Shown piece by piece: positions 12,108 through 21,877 of a stretch of DNA of 64,000 nucleotides (within the stretch, counting starts at the first letter, position 1; the number at the start of each line of letters is the position of its first letter). The stretch is from assembly GCA_033439685.1 (NCBI GenBank), contig JAUEDM010000008.1:992001-1056000 (forward strand). Direction: 5' to 3'. Position numbers and translations under genes: made by a program. The notes below the pieces were generated by a model. The model was not told the origin of the DNA, did no database searches, and saw only the letters and a list, made by a program, of their open reading frames with translations. Source of the stretch: Apodospora peruviana (Eukaryota; Ascomycota; Sordariomycetes; Sordariales; Lasiosphaeriaceae).

Positions 12108-13318
12108 GGCTGCGGTTGGGATACTGTTGATGCAACGCTCTGCATAAGTTGAAAGATGGGGAATCTATAATGAGCCAAAAGAAAAAAAAGTGATTATATC
12201 GTTTTTATATATTGGCCATGCGAGGATGGACGGGCTCTCTTTGAGGCCCGAACAACACGATTCACCATCGACGGTTCAGCAGTGAAAATCTCGACAAGTG
12301 AATTGTGTGAGAACAATGGACCACGGTAATTGTGGCTCCTTTGATCTTATCGTCTTTGTCCATCTCACAACAGACCGGCCATTCATTTTAAGCAGCAGAC
12401 AAACGTAACTCATCAGAACAAGTCATTGTTCCCCCGACTGAACAAGCTTATCTGTTCTGGTTCTGTACAATAATACAACACATACTCTCAGTTGTCATAG
12501 ACTTGGAAACGCGAAACTGTTCTTGGGACATTTTTCCATCGTTGAGTTCCAAGCACCAGTGTAACCTCGAGTCAATCAACATGATAGGTTGGTGGCCTTC
12601 ACCATCGAGTATATTCGTCCCGAGTCTTGCGAGACAGTATCTCGTTAGTTAATCACGCAGCAAGAAAGCGGCAACTCTTCATGCTGATCCAGTGCTTAGA
12701 CGTGTGAACAGGATAATAACTTACTTGAGAAACTAAGAGTTTGATGGAATCGCACAGTCCCCGACTTCAAGTTCCAATGTCGCCCTCTCGAGCAAAGAGC
12801 TGTTGACCAACTTGAAGTCCGTCGCGGTGAGAACATAACTGGGTTAGGGTTATGATGCCCCTGGCAGCTGAAAGTTCCAAGACGGTCTAGCGAGCCAGCC
12901 AATGATCCTAGGGCAAACTACCGTCGGGGAATTGGCCTCGGCACGTTCCAACGTGGCCGCCACGCTCAGCCACAGTATGACATCAACGCATGGGGGATTC
13001 CGGTTGACTGCGGCCGATCTGAGGACGATCACCGCAAGAGGGCGCGGCCATGGTTGCGACGTTTTACGAGGCAAGTGTGGCCGAACTTGCATCCTGACAG
13101 CTGTTCACCACGACACAAAGCCCCAAGATTGCGTGTTCCCGCCTTGGCGACCGATTGCAGACCTTGAAACCTGCTGCCGGTTCCCCCTGATATAAAGCCC
13201 ACTAATCCGTCCCGCTTCTGCCATCTTGAACAACCAAACATTCTTGCCCCGCACCTATCTCCCGACAGCAATCCCTCGCAACATCTCCACATCACAACCA
13301 ACAACACATTTGATAACC
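12108..13318. other. Divergent promoter region with a telobox-like motif
   Basis: This 1.2 kb lies between the orphan gene (-) and the SYLF gene (+), so it should hold both promoters. A gggttagggtta motif at about 12841-12852 contains TTAGGG, which in fungi may be a telobox or Tbf1-type site. Open frames here are short and unsupported. Candidate TATA for the SYLF gene is listed separately. Confidence 0.45.
13191..13196 (+). promoter_or_regulatory. Candidate TATA box of the SYLF gene
   Basis: TATAAA lies 123 bp upstream of the chosen ATG (13319) and is followed by a C/A-rich leader rich in 'caacca' motifs, as is common in fungal 5' UTRs. Position and consensus are the only evidence. Confidence 0.45.
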
Positions 13319-15110
13319 ATGAGCGCCAGCAACACCGAGAAGCAGGCGGTCAATCCGACCGCCCAGCAGCAACAGGACTTCTTCCCGCCGCCTCCTCCCG
13401 GGCCACCTCCGGCCCAAGCCCCCCATCCGCTCCAGTCTCACCCTACGCAACCTCATGTCCAGACTGCACAGCATCCCAACGAGACACCTATTCACGACTA
13501 CGATATCCCTCAGTACGACCCCGCGCATCCGCATTACGCGCCGCCTCCTGTGGCTGCCAGCAACAATGCAGCTGACGACATCTACGATGCGACTCCGACC
13601 GACGAGCATCCGCCGCAGTTCCCTCCTCGGCCGTCTGGTCAGCAACCCCACGACGAGGGAGCTTCCAAGTCGAGCTGGGGCCATAAGCTCGCCGGATGGG
13701 GCTCCAAAGCCGCGGCGCCCTTCAATGCCCTGGCAAACAAGATGGGATCCGAGACGTTCTTGCCCACGACCATGGACAAGGAGTGCGAGAAGGCAGCTAG
13801 AATATTGAAGAGCTTCTGCAGTAAGTCCAGACCTCTACCCGTACCGTCTTTCCTAAGCACAACCCGACCTAACTACTTCTCCTGCAGAGGACGGCATCTA
13901 CAGCGATGCAGCACCAACAACAGCGCCTGCCCAGACAACGGTCCCCGCGAACCCGACAGGCCCGTCCGTCACCGACAGCGCCCAGCCCCCGGTCACCAGC
14001 AAGCCCGACGATGCCGCCAAAGCCGCCAAGAAACCGAAAGTTCTCCTTACAATTCCCTCCAAAGTGATTGCAAAAGCTCAGGGTCTGGCAATCTTCACCA
14101 CCGTCCGCGCTGGCTTCCAGGTATCGGGCTCCAGCGGTAGCGGCATCCTGATCGCTCGCCAACCCGACGGCAGCTGGTCGCCCCCAAGCGGCATACAAGT
14201 GCATAGCGTGGGAGCCGGATTCGTTATTGGTCTGGACATCTACGACTGTGTGGTCGTCATCAACTCGAAGGAAGCACTCGAGGCCTTCACTCGCACGCGT
14301 ATGAGCCTGGGTAGCGACCTGGCCGTGGCGGCCGGCCCTTGGGGCGCCGGCGGTGCCCTGGACTGGGGCGTGCCGCAGAACGAAAAGGGCAAGGAGCGTG
14401 CCCCTGCTACGCTAGCGCCGCCTGAGCAGCAGCAGCAGCAGCCAGTAGTGACGACGGGCCCGGTGGTTGAGCCGACACCTGCTGTGTCTACGCCTGGCAA
14501 CGCCGCCCAAGGCTCAAGCAAGAACCGCAACCCGAGTCCTTTCCGTGAGGCCATCAAGAAGCCTGTGTACAGCTACGTTAAATCGCGCGGGTTCTATGCC
14601 GGCGTGCAGATTGACGGCACCGTGGTCACAGAGCGGAAGGATGCGAATGCTGCCTTTTACGGCCAGCCCGTCTCGGTCGACAAGATCCTAAAGGGCGAGG
14701 TGCCCTCTGCTGGCAAGTGGCAAGCTGGGGCACATGGTCTCTTTGAGGTGCTCAAGGGCGCCGAGGGTTGGAGAGGGCAACAGGGGCAAGCCGGTCAGGG
14801 AGCGGCCGCCTCTGCGCCTGCTCCCGCTACCGGTTTCGCGCCTCCAACGGGTGTTCCCGGCATCTCCGCAGGCTTGCAAGGTATGAATCTCGGTCCCACC
14901 GGCGGCGACGGTGCCGGTACCCCAGCAGCTCCCTATAGCAAGGAAGCGGAGGCTGCTGCGGAAGTGGCGCATGGAGAGTCGTCGAGTCACGCAGCGCCAC
15001 CGCCCGCCTACACGGAACCTACCGGGACGAACGATTCAGCCCCACCTGCGTACGTGGATGATGGACAGTATCGGCCGGCCGGTGGAGATTCCAAGACTGG
15101 TCTCCACTAG
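13319..15110 (+). CDS. SYLF-domain (Ysc84/SH3YL1-type) protein
   Basis: Exons 13319-13820 and 13888-15110 (67-bp intron, gtaagt...ctgcag) encode 574 aa. The ATG at 13319 is chosen because it opens MSASNTEKQ after a CAACCA-type leader; the frame runs upstream to 13226 but without family support. The SYLF (DUF500, Las17-binding) domain spans about 130-440, with IPSKVIAKAQGLAIFTTVRA, an SGSSGSGILIAR loop, PPSGIQVHSVGAGFVIG and, after a gap, YVKSRGFYAGVQIDGTVV. In yeast Ysc84 this domain binds phosphoinositides and actin and acts with Las17 at endocytic patches. The N-terminus (1-120) is Pro/Gln/His-rich and disordered, and the C-terminus (about 450-574) is Pro/Ala-rich without an SH3 domain, unlike Ysc84 itself. 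A low-complexity insertion of roughly 65-70 residues (about 325-390, with a polyQ run) splits the SYLF domain. Confidence 0.88.
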
Positions 15111-15978
15111 GCGTGGTATCGTGTCCGAGGCATGATAATGTTGGTTGGCATGAGTATGGTTTTCGCATTGGTTGGCGTTGTTATTACGAATCGAACGAGA
15201 TGAAACTGAGTTTTGCGTGTTTTTGTCCCTGTTGTTACTCCAGCCCGTAGGGCTTGATAATACCTAATAAATAGATATATTGCCAAACATGCCGTCCCAT
15301 TGTTTCCGTGTGCTATCACAGACGTGTCTGTCTGAATCACAAGATCCTTAACCTCCTCAGAGGCTACTTACGCGGTTCGTGTCAGCCCATGAGATGTCTT
15401 TGGAGGCCTGAAAATTCTCCCAGCAAGCGATATCCCGTCTTTTACATATGCTCCACGCAATTCCAACTCTTCTATACATCGGACTTTGTTCAGGTGAACC
15501 ACCACGATCGGATTTCCAAGTCACCCCTGTATTTCGATAACGGTGGGTATTTTCGGGTCGCCGTAGCGAGTACCCGGAGTAGCGGAATGAAACGGTGTTG
15601 TCGGTCTGGACTTGGTGAGAGATAGAGAGAGGAGGGGGGGAGTGTATGTATGACGAGAGACACTCAGCCTGTACCCATCGATCATGTCCACCGAAAAGCT
15701 CATATCTATTTTACCGAGACGTAGATATTGTTCTGCCCAGTATAGATGCCCAATTTACTATAATAGGTTCCATAAATATCTAGAATCCGTCCAGGAATAC
15801 ATAGCTCCGGTTATATATTTAAGATATATAAAAGGCAATCTCTCGTTCAGACCAGGGACTGGCAAAGTAACTCACTAAGGTTGTAGATTCTGGCAAAGGT
15901 ATGCTGAAACGTGAAGTACGTATAAAAACTCAACATCTTGTTACCCATCGTGCACGAAACTAATTAAGTCAATAGAGT
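15111..15978. other. Intergenic, AT-rich repeat relic
   Basis: This lies between the SYLF gene (+) and the small unknown gene (-), both ending towards it. About 15690-15850 is TA-rich with many TATA steps, and 15841-15900 matches a second copy near 58 kb, so this appears to be an eroded mobile-element fragment. No coding frame is supported. Confidence 0.5.
15841..15900 (+). repeat. Dispersed repeat, copy A
   Basis: The segment shares cagaccagg, ggcaaag and aactcactaaggtt in the same order and spacing with 58058-58115. By eye about three quarters of positions match, and several differences are C/T. It adjoins AT-rich DNA, consistent with a mutated transposon end. The family is unknown. Confidence 0.6.
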
Positions 15979-16670
15979 TCAGGGCCGACAGTCCCCGACA
16001 GAATGCGATGATCGGGTTCCCTCGTGCAGACGGTGCAGTCGGACAACCTCGTCAATCATGACGTTTGTGTCCTTGATACGCCGTCTCATGTTGACAAGCT
16101 CCATTAACATCCGCGACGTCACATTCTCCACTGCCATCGCCGCGTCCATGACATTGACTATATCAGTCAGCCTTGCCATGAGCTCCGCTGCCGGTTTACG
16201 TATCTCCGAAATTGATGTGTGGGCAGCCTCCTTGACGACATACTTGGCTAACAGCATCATGATCTGGTCGGCTAGTCTCGATAACAGCGCCCCGTCTGCC
16301 AGTCGAGATCGTCGGCCGAGGAGTCCATTTCGACCAGTTTGTGGTTACGCGTTTGAGGCTTTGTGGAGGAGAAGTCGATATTGTTTTTGAATCTGCCCTG
16401 TCTGCTCCTTGATGTGCTTGATGAAGCTCGAATCTGCTCCATCTGCTCCTCGGCGCGCTTGATGACGGCGCCCTGCGGAATGATGAGCGGCTCGAGATCC
16501 TGGAACAGGCCGGCCAGCTCGACGGCCGATGCTTGCCCTTCAGCACGGTACTCGTCGAGCGTGATGGGATGCCAGCCCTCTTCTGGGTCTTGGAAAGTGG
16601 CCATCTTGTCTGGCTTCTCTAGCGCTTTGCAGGTGGCCTTGTTGTCTGGCTTGGAAGTGTTGACGCTCAT
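15979..16670 (-). CDS. Small unknown protein, two exons
   Basis: Best model: exon 16670-16349, a 53-bp intron (gtaacc...tggcag), then exon 16295-15979, giving 212 aa. I do not recognise it. The N-terminal part contains GWHPITLDEYRAEGQASAVE followed by LAGLFQDLEPLIIP, and the C-terminal part is a clean amphipathic helix region (ALLSRLADQIMMLLAKYVVK, then MARLTDIVNVMDAAMAVENV). The two halves lie in different frames, so either the intron is real or there is a one-base frameshift. In the alternative, the first frame runs through to LDWQTG before the break near 16290. There is no signal peptide or membrane helix. Coding look is moderate and the gene could be decaying. Confidence 0.5.
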
Positions 16671-18737
16671 TTTCTGTGACAGTAAGAGTTGGCGATGGGT
16701 CCTAGGAAGCATCAGGAAGTATTGGGATAATCACCTTGGTTTTGGTTGAAGTTGTTCGTGTCCTCAAGTGACAATCGAGCGATTTTGGTGCCTGTGGAAC
16801 AGCTCGGCAAGAGAAATATTCTGCAAGCTAGTTGGCGATGGACAAGTTCAGTGGTGAGATGATTCCGAGTTGTGCTTTCCAGGTGTTGTTTTGTTGCTGA
16901 CCGGCTGCTCTGGCGGAAAATATATAGGTAGCCAGTGGCAAAACAGACTTTTTGGATCGAACTTTATTACCGGGTCATAAGGTTTGCTCCATTACCTCGC
17001 TCATGAGCTGATACGAGCAACCACGGGTACAGTTGGTAGACAACACCACTCGTGGAAAAACACAAAGTTTTCTTGGTGCCTTGCTGTGATCTGAAGACTT
17101 AGCTGGTCACTAACTCAGCGCTGGCATTAAAACGGACGGCTGTAAGCCTGCACGGTCCAAATCCAGATGCTTCTTTTCCATGAACAACTTCTGCGGGCAA
17201 AGAATCTCGGCCCCCAAAACAAGACCACCGAGTTTCAAAGCAACCATCATCACCACATCAATATTCTGAAATTCCCCACGAAGGACGAAATTTCGATCTC
17301 TTAATCAGTGAGCGCACTTTTGACCGAATTGGAGTCGGCTCTTGCGGGACCGTATGATCGGATGTGTCGAGATTTCTCAATATCGACCAATGCAGCCATC
17401 GTCATCAAATGCGCAGACGGGCTCCCGGACCGATCAATTGAGAATGAAGCAAAAATGCACAAGCACATTCACTCCAATGTTGGACCCTTCCGCATCAGGA
17501 TCCCGCAGCTCATCGCCTTCATCCAACCAGGAAGCTCTAGTTGGAGTAGTATTCTCCGTTGGCTTATTAAGGCCGATTCTAAGGCGTGTCCAGCCCTCGT
17601 GAAAAGATGCCTTGTAAACATCGTTTTTAAGCCCTAGCAGCCGATCGTAGAAGATGTCACAGACACGAATCTTGCAGGATTTTGTAAAGTACTCGATGGC
17701 TACTTACCTTGGGTATTATCTAAGCCGAGGTGTAATCACCAGATGGTGGCCTGCGTGGTAGTATTGAACACAGAGCAGGAAAATAGGTACCCTTGAGACT
17801 GAAAAAGGGCCTTCTGCATGAGTTAGCACTGTCGTCTGAATGCGAGGTGCGCGATTGGGTGTTCGGATGTATGAGAACCAGAGAAAACCAGAGTAAACGA
17901 TTCCAAAACCACTCTGCCAAGCCCGAGGGGAACCGTTATAAAAGAACAAGTCAAAAAAAAAAAGACACGTTCCAGTTTACCGGGATCGGTGAGATGGTTA
18001 ACGGCGCAGGCTCAGGTACCGGAGATGACTCTCCCCACGCGAGTTTATGCGTCGGGCTCAGCCACTCGCCTACGTCCTGGTCGGTGCGCTGTTGCCGTTG
18101 CAGCAGGAACAGATATTAGGTGCCATCAGGCGGGCGAATGAATACCAGGGAGCTAGCTCGTGGTAAGGCTGATCAACAAGCATTGAAAAATTTCGGCCGC
18201 TTCATGCAACGTAACGAGGTTCTAGAAGCCGCCTCAGCTAGGGCCAAGTGGTGGTGCCATTGGTTGAGATTTCTGAGGGATTCAGGGGTAGTCTAAAAGA
18301 TGACAGGTACTTTCGTCCATGTCCCCCAATGGCTTTTGCGGGATACCACCTTTCACCTTCCCAGCTTCCAGTCCGGGTAATTTACTGACTTGCTACGCCA
18401 CAACAGCGTCTCTTCCATTACACCCTGGGTTAAGTAGCTCCAGGCAGGGCTGGGCTCTGCGCCCATACTTTCATCTGAAATTTTTAATTACCGTAGCATG
18501 GCGAGAATCCTACTACCACGATCCCCAGAGGCGAGGCGTCTTTTTGGTAATTGGGTCTCGTGAGCGTCGGCCGCTCAGTCCAGGCTTATGGAATCAGGTT
18601 GGAAAATGTGTCTATATGAAGGAGAGGTCGGCCTCATGTTCGGAAACTTCTCGTAGCACAAGATCATCCAACAACCATCTCGTACATTGGCTCAAGAGGT
18701 TTCCCTCGGGACACATTCAATCGTTTTATTATTCATC
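16671..18737. other. Intergenic with one kinase-like remnant
   Basis: These 2.1 kb lie between the small unknown gene and the LysM gene. Apart from the fragment at 17308-17637 (listed separately), both strands carry only short, unsupported frames. The last few hundred bases must hold the LysM gene promoter, but no convincing TATA box is seen. Confidence 0.45.
17308..17637 (+). pseudogene. Possible kinase-like gene fragment
   Basis: An open stretch lacking a good ATG (it opens at GTG) reads AIVIKCADGLPDRSIENEAK, then MHKHIHSN and RIRIPQLIAFIQPG. This recalls the N-lobe of small fungal protein-kinase-like proteins: a beta strand with Lys, an 'xENEA' helix, then 'I-P-x-L-I' leading to the hinge. 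There is no HxD or DFG motif downstream in any frame, and the coding look fades after about 17530. I read it as the broken 5' end of a kinase-like gene, with low certainty; it could be a chance open frame. Confidence 0.25.
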
Positions 18738-20160
18738 ATGTCCCTGAAAATGTCTCTTGCCGGAGCCCTGCTCCTGGCGCTTCCTCTTGTTGGAGCTTCG
18801 TCGGTGCCTCTGCGCGCCCGGGATGGAGACACGCCCAGTCTGCCAACCGATCCGAACTCGACCAAGTACTGCTCGTGGTGGGTCGACAACGAGGGAAGCG
18901 AGACTTGCGAAGGCCTCTTGTCAGTCTGGGGTATCAGCATCACCGACTTCCGGAGATGGGTATGTGCCACCGCCACAAGGTTAAGATTCTTAACTAACTT
19001 TACCCGCTTAGAATCCCTCAGTCACCGCCGACTGCGGTGGTGTCGTGGCTGGCAAGTCGTACTGCGTAGAGGCAATGGACGAGCCCGCGGTTCCTCCTCC
19101 CATCACCACCGCCAAGACTACGACGACCACTTCAAGTTCCTCGACCTCGTCGTCCAAGACCACTACCAGCATCACGAGCACCACCACCGCTCCCAGCAAC
19201 GGAATCTCGACTCCCTTGCCGACCCAGCCGGGCATGGTGACCAACTGCGACGCTTTTTATCTTGTCAAGTCGGGCGATAACTGCGAGAAGATCGCAACCG
19301 CCAACGGGATTTCCGTCAGTCAATTCACCACCTGGAACACACAGATCGGGGGCGCCTCGTGCAGCGGCCTCTGGCTGGATGCCTACGTGTGCGTGTCCAT
19401 CATCGGCCACACACCGACCACCTCCAAGGCGTCCACGACCACCGCCCCGACAAACGGAATCGCTACCCCTACGCCCACTCAACCGGGCATGGTCAGCAAC
19501 TGCGACGCCTTCTATCTGGTCAAGTCGGGCGACAACTGCGAGAAGATCGCAACCGCCAACGGGATTTCCGTCAGTCAATTCACCACCTGGAACACCCAGG
19601 TTGGCGGCGCATCCTGCTCCGGCCTCTGGCTCGACGTGTACGTGTGCGTTTCGATTATCGGCCACACACCTACCACTTCCAAGTCTTCGACCACAACCGG
19701 CAACGGCATTGCGACCCCTACCCCAACCCAGCCGGGAATGGTCGGCAACTGCGACGCCTTCTACAAGGTCAAGTCGGGCGACAACTGCGAAAAGATTGCT
19801 TCCGCGAATGGAATTTCTGTGTCTCAGTTCACGACCTGGAACTCACAGATCGGCGGCGCAGCCTGCAACGGTCTTTGGGTGGATGTCTACGTCTGTGTTT
19901 CCATCGTCGGACACACTCCCACGACGCCTGTCAAGACGACCACCACCACGGCCGGCAATGGCATCGCTACCCCCACACCGATCCAGGACGGCATGACCAA
20001 GAGCTGCAAGAAGTTCTATTTTATTAATCAAGGTGATACTTGTGCCACTATCGCGTCCAAGAACAAGATCACCGTTACACAGTTTGTCAGCTGGAATCCT
20101 GCGGTCAAGAGCGATTGCACTGGCATGTGGGCCAATACTTATGCTTGCATTGGTGTTTGA
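18738..20160 (+). CDS. Secreted multi-LysM protein (effector-like)
   Basis: Exons 18738-18959 and 19012-20160 (52-bp intron with a taactaac branch site) encode 456 aa. The ATG at 18738 starts a clear signal peptide (MSLKMSLAGALLLALPLVGA). Five LysM modules follow: about 43-93 (YCSWWVDNEGSETCEGLL...; divergent), 152-204, 237-289, 320-372 (all NCDAFYxVKSGDNCEKIA... with GLWxDxYVCVSI) and 406-456 (KKFYFINQGDTCATIASKN). Ser/Thr-rich linkers of 20-40 residues, with TPTPTQPGM repeats, separate them, and each module has conserved Cys pairs as in fungal LysM proteins. LysM proteins bind chitin oligomers; in plant-associated fungi they hide hyphal chitin from host receptors, and in others they may have self or biotic roles. 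There is no chitinase domain or GPI signal, so it is probably a free extracellular protein. Confidence 0.92.
19243..19912 (+). repeat. Three tandem LysM coding repeats (255 and 249 bp periods)
   Basis: The coding repeats start with aactgcgacgc at 19243, 19498 and 19747. Repeats 1 and 2 share an identical run of about 60 bp (starting about 19278 and 19533), including third codon positions, whereas repeat 3 differs at many silent sites. This points to a recent duplication or gene conversion between the first two. Confidence 0.85.
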
Positions 20161-20486
20161 GTTGCTCACACAAAATTCCTATGGTGGAGGTGTATAGGTT
20201 GGGGTTGGATTTATGGGGGTGGGTCATCTGTAGTGAATCGGTCTGTCAATATTGGCTCTCTTTTGTTTGCATGTGGGTGGTTTTATTAAGTACCTACATA
20301 TCCTTCTTCTGTATATATTTCCCGTCTTTGGGACATCAAGTTACATTGTGCATATATTCATTTGTTTGCTCTCTCAAATACTTGGTTTCAAACATCACTG
20401 TACCTGCAACTGCAATTATTAGGGAGATAATGTGAATGAGTAAGTAAACATTTTTCTGCCGATCTATATGCCTGGGCAATAGAGAC

Positions 20487-20556
20487 AAAAAAAAAAAAAA
20501 GAAGTAAACACTTAAAATCCAAAAAAGAATCAAAAAAAAAAAAAAAAAAAAAAAAA
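20487..20556 (+). repeat. Two poly-A runs (14 and 25 bases)
   Basis: A14 at 20487-20500 and A25 at 20532-20556 lie about 330-400 bp past the LysM stop codon. They may be slippage-prone tracts or the tail of a retroposed sequence. No element body with target-site duplication is obvious. Confidence 0.8.
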
Positions 20557-20639
20557 CAAGGCAGTCCAGTAACTCCGTATTCACTTTCCAAATGCCTCTT
20601 GTATGCATGAGGCAATGTCCACATATACCGTGACCTTCA

Positions 20640-21181
20640 ACGCGATCGATGATAGACAGCGCGACGACATGCCACCTCAACGCGATCGATGATGGCGTCT
20701 CTCAGCTCGTGGGGCAGCGCGAGTTCCTCGACAGCCTTTCTGATGTCTTTGTAGACGTTATACGTGACCCCTTCGACCAATTCTTCGGCACGGTAACCCT
20801 TCAACTCCTCGACCTTGATATGGCTTCCTGCCGTAGCAATGTCAAAGTCGGACTGGTGGCGGCGGTGGGTATTTCGTTTCTTGTTGGCGACTTAGTGGTG
20901 GTGGCGGTGGTGGTGCAGATCGCCCTCTCCGTCATCCTCGTCGACGACCCGTTTTCGCTTGCGGCGCTTCATGTCCTTTACGGACCGCTCCAGCTCTTCT
21001 ATGGTCTTTTTGAGCTGGTCGATCCGACCATCCAGGTGCTCCCAGACATCGTCCAGCTCGCGACTTGTGTCCATCGCTCGAGTGTGCGGCGAGTTTGGAA
21101 GTCTTCGAGCTCTCGTGACTTCTCCTGCCCTGCCTGCAGCGCTGCCTTGGTGTTGGCCATGTCGACAGACATGTTCTCCAA
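20640..21181 (-). pseudogene. Broken coiled-coil protein gene
   Basis: The minus strand carries good coding fragments. The first is MENMSVDMANTKAALQAGQE KSRELEDF from ATG 21181, followed by a one-base frame change near 21080. Next comes MDTSRELDDVWEHLDGRIDQ and a Leu-heptad coiled coil with a KRRKRKR basic patch and an acidic DEDDGEGD, ending in a His run. An in-frame TAA at about 20892 follows, then the same frame reads on as FDIATAGSHIKVEELKGYRA, EELVEGVTYNVYKDIRKAVE and LALPHELRDAIIDRVE. The family is unknown. The frameshift plus stop suggest a pseudogene or an unannotated intron pair; sequencing error is also possible. The last 17 bp (tcaacgcgatcgatgat on the plus strand) are duplicated at 20637-20653 and 20677-20693. 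Confidence 0.55.
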
Positions 21182-21567
21182 GTAAGCTTGAGGATGATTA
21201 TGGGTGGAAATCCGTAAGTTACCCCTTTGAACCTTATCGTTCCAAACTCTCGAGTTTCCTAGGTACCTAATTAGGTAGCTTCAAAAGTCAAATTCGGTGA
21301 TTTCCCTATTTTGCACCGGATCAACAAGTTGTGATTTCGCTGGTAAAATCCGAATCTGGACGAATTATAAGGAGTTAGTTCCATAAAAGCTTAATCCGAC
21401 CAATCAAAGAACACATTCAAATTGTAGTTTCTGTAGCTTAAGTATATCAACGTTGGGTTCAAAACCTAATAGTACACGTCGCCTCACGAACTTGTGCCTG
21501 ACTTCTAATCACCTCGTCTTCCTTTTTTTTTCATCCCTTCCTTTTTTATAATCACACGCGAGCCCCT

Positions 21568-21584
21568 CCCCCCCCCCCCCCCCC
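21568..21584 (+). repeat. C17 homopolymer
   Basis: A run of 17 C bases follows a T-rich tract (about 21521-21547). Such pyrimidine runs occur in fungal promoters, and this length is prone to assembly error. Confidence 0.85.
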
Positions 21585-21616
21585 AAAGAAAAGTTTAAAA
21601 ATCCAAGCTCTCACAG

Positions 21617-21877
21617 CCAATCACGGCTAGTACTGTTATGTCTGAGCGTTGAACCATAGGACAACATCCAATCAAATCATCCAACTTTTTTATCTTTTGT
21701 CTTTCTTGTCCTCGCTAGACGGTTGTTGTATTCAAAGGAGACAGAAGCCAAGAAGAACAAAGAGATAAAAACCCGGAACTTTCTCAAGCTTCACCGTTCA
21801 CGGACTCAGACATACGCACATCATCTTCTCTAATGACCAAAGTTACGCCTAACATTCCGACACAACTAGCCAGCTAG
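21617..21877 (+). promoter_or_regulatory. Orphan promoter-like region with a 14-codon ORF
   Basis: A CCAAT box at 21617-21621, a gataaaa element at about 21764-21770 and a CT/CA-rich leader lead to an ATG at 21833 that opens only 14 codons (stop at 21875). A gtaag donor-like site follows near 21891. It could be the remaining 5' end of a lost gene, a noncoding transcript, or a peptide ORF. I cannot find a continuing exon. Confidence 0.25.

Noticed and set aside
13226..13318. N-terminal extension of the SYLF protein
   Set aside because: The frame is open, but the region looks like a 5' leader with a TATA box 35 bp upstream of it; the ATG at 13319 is better placed.
20487..20556. Poly-A runs as the tail of a retrocopied coiled-coil gene
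   Set aside because: The broken gene is on the minus strand, so its tail would appear as poly-T on the plus strand; orientation does not fit.
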